From assembly GCA_007896885.1 (NCBI GenBank), contig VOIU01000014.1:29944-93943 (forward strand): a stretch of 64,000 bases of DNA, written 5' to 3'. Positions 63,767 to 64,000 of the stretch are shown here, piece by piece. The notes under the pieces were generated by a model that was not told the origin of the DNA, made no database searches, and saw nothing but the letters and a program-made list of their open reading frames with translations. Every line of letters begins with the position of its first letter. The first letter of the stretch is position 1. This stretch comes from Bacteroidaceae bacterium HV4-6-C5C. Its GTDB lineage: Bacteria > Bacteroidota > Bacteroidia > Bacteroidales > Bacteroidaceae. A program made the position numbers and the translations under genes.

Positions 63767-64000
63767 TTCAAATATAGTCAAAAACTGATTAAATATCATT
63801 CCCCAGTTCCAAATTGGTTGATACCATTTCTTTTCAATCTCTGCTATAGCCAGGTAGACAGACTTTCTCAGCGCATCGTCATTAGGGAAAGAAAGTTTGT
63901 TTTTGGTGTATTTTCTAATTTTGCCATTCAGATTTTCAATCAAATTGGTGGTATAAATTATCTTCCTGATTTCTATAGGAAAATCATAGAAAGAGGTTAA
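63749..64000 (-). CDS. IS256-family (mutator-type) transposase, C-terminal part
   Basis: The last 83 codons are visible and contain RKIIYTTNLIENLNGKIRK, KLSFPNDDALRKSVYLAIAE and KKWYQPIWNWGMIFNQFL, ending FENRIKV. These are the conserved C-terminal blocks of IS256-type DDE transposases. The frame is open to the window edge, so nothing visible suggests it is broken. Confidence 0.88.
   Translation of the reverse strand, partial: LTSFYDFPIEIRKIIYTTNLIENLNGKIRKYTKNKLSFPNDDALRKSVYLAIAEIEKKWYQPIWNWGMIFNQFLTIFENRIKV

Larger units (their letters stand above)
63693..64000 (-). mobile_element. IS256-family insertion sequence, one end visible
   Basis: The end begins near 63693 with GGGACTATCTCATATTTTGG, of the kind seen in IS256-type terminal repeats. 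The transposase is read inward on the minus strand, with its stop about 56 bp from the end. The other end lies beyond position 64000, so length, target duplication and intactness cannot be judged. Confidence 0.75.

Overview
The window looks like a chromosomal piece of a Bacteroides-type gut bacterium (phylum Bacteroidota). The evidence is two SusC/SusD pairs, two S46 dipeptidyl-peptidases, a PPi-dependent phosphofructokinase, a stand-alone MetH activation-domain protein, a membrane-anchored AraC regulator, lipoproteins with SC lipoboxes, and repeated use of the Bacteroides -7 element TAnnTTTG instead of a sigma-70 type -10 box. No tRNA, rRNA or CRISPR array was recognised. The species cannot be named from the sequence alone.

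Left end (1-11,930): a phase-variable SusC/SusD locus. One pair (susC 1599-4757 and a susD running off the left edge, both minus) has a promoter, signal peptide and lipobox. A second pair (susC 6771-9824, susD 9846-11858, both plus) faces the other way and lacks promoter, start codon and signal peptide. Both susC genes carry a near-perfect 77-78 bp copy of the same 5' coding sequence, so the copies form inverted repeats at 4582-4659 and 6726-6802. A tyrosine recombinase gene lies between them. Inverting the ~2.1 kb segment would move promoter and signal peptide from one susC to the other. One base is missing in the silent copy, which limits where a productive crossover can lie.

12,000-20,000: a possible small RNA, a DUF3805/3806-like protein, an ABC-F ATPase and a PHP phosphatase on plus. 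They converge on a minus-strand operon of GT2 transferase, LAB_N membrane protein, ArnT-like GT39 transferase and UDP-glucuronate 4-epimerase, which resembles a lipid-linked uronic acid modification route for LPS or another glycan.

20,000-32,400: thioredoxin; a DPP11-like then a DPP7-like peptidase; a DUF4369-like lipoprotein; an ECF sigma operon with a membrane protein, metallophosphoesterase and acyltransferase; then MetH activation protein, dihydroorotase and a Dpm1-like glycosyltransferase.

32,600-50,300: mfd, an HU-related DNA-binding protein preceded by a 22-bp palindromic repeat array, YgiQ-type radical SAM protein, a TusA-like pair, a metallophosphoesterase lipoprotein divergent from an AraC regulator, a large amidase/golvesin-type exported protein, a NagB-PIG-L fusion with lost NagB catalytic residues, an omega-amidase-like nitrilase and a second acyltransferase.

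50,300-56,500: an unstable, AT-rich region with three related small exported proteins and an old ~1.65 kb tandem duplication that left a truncated 5' copy of pfp ahead of the intact gene, plus two decayed copies of another small exported protein. 56,700-64,000: GH25 lysozyme, PrmA, a Ser/Gly-rich exported protein, an OmpP1/FadL-like outer membrane protein, an unrecognised lipoprotein and the edge of an IS256-family insertion sequence that starts at the lipoprotein stop codon.
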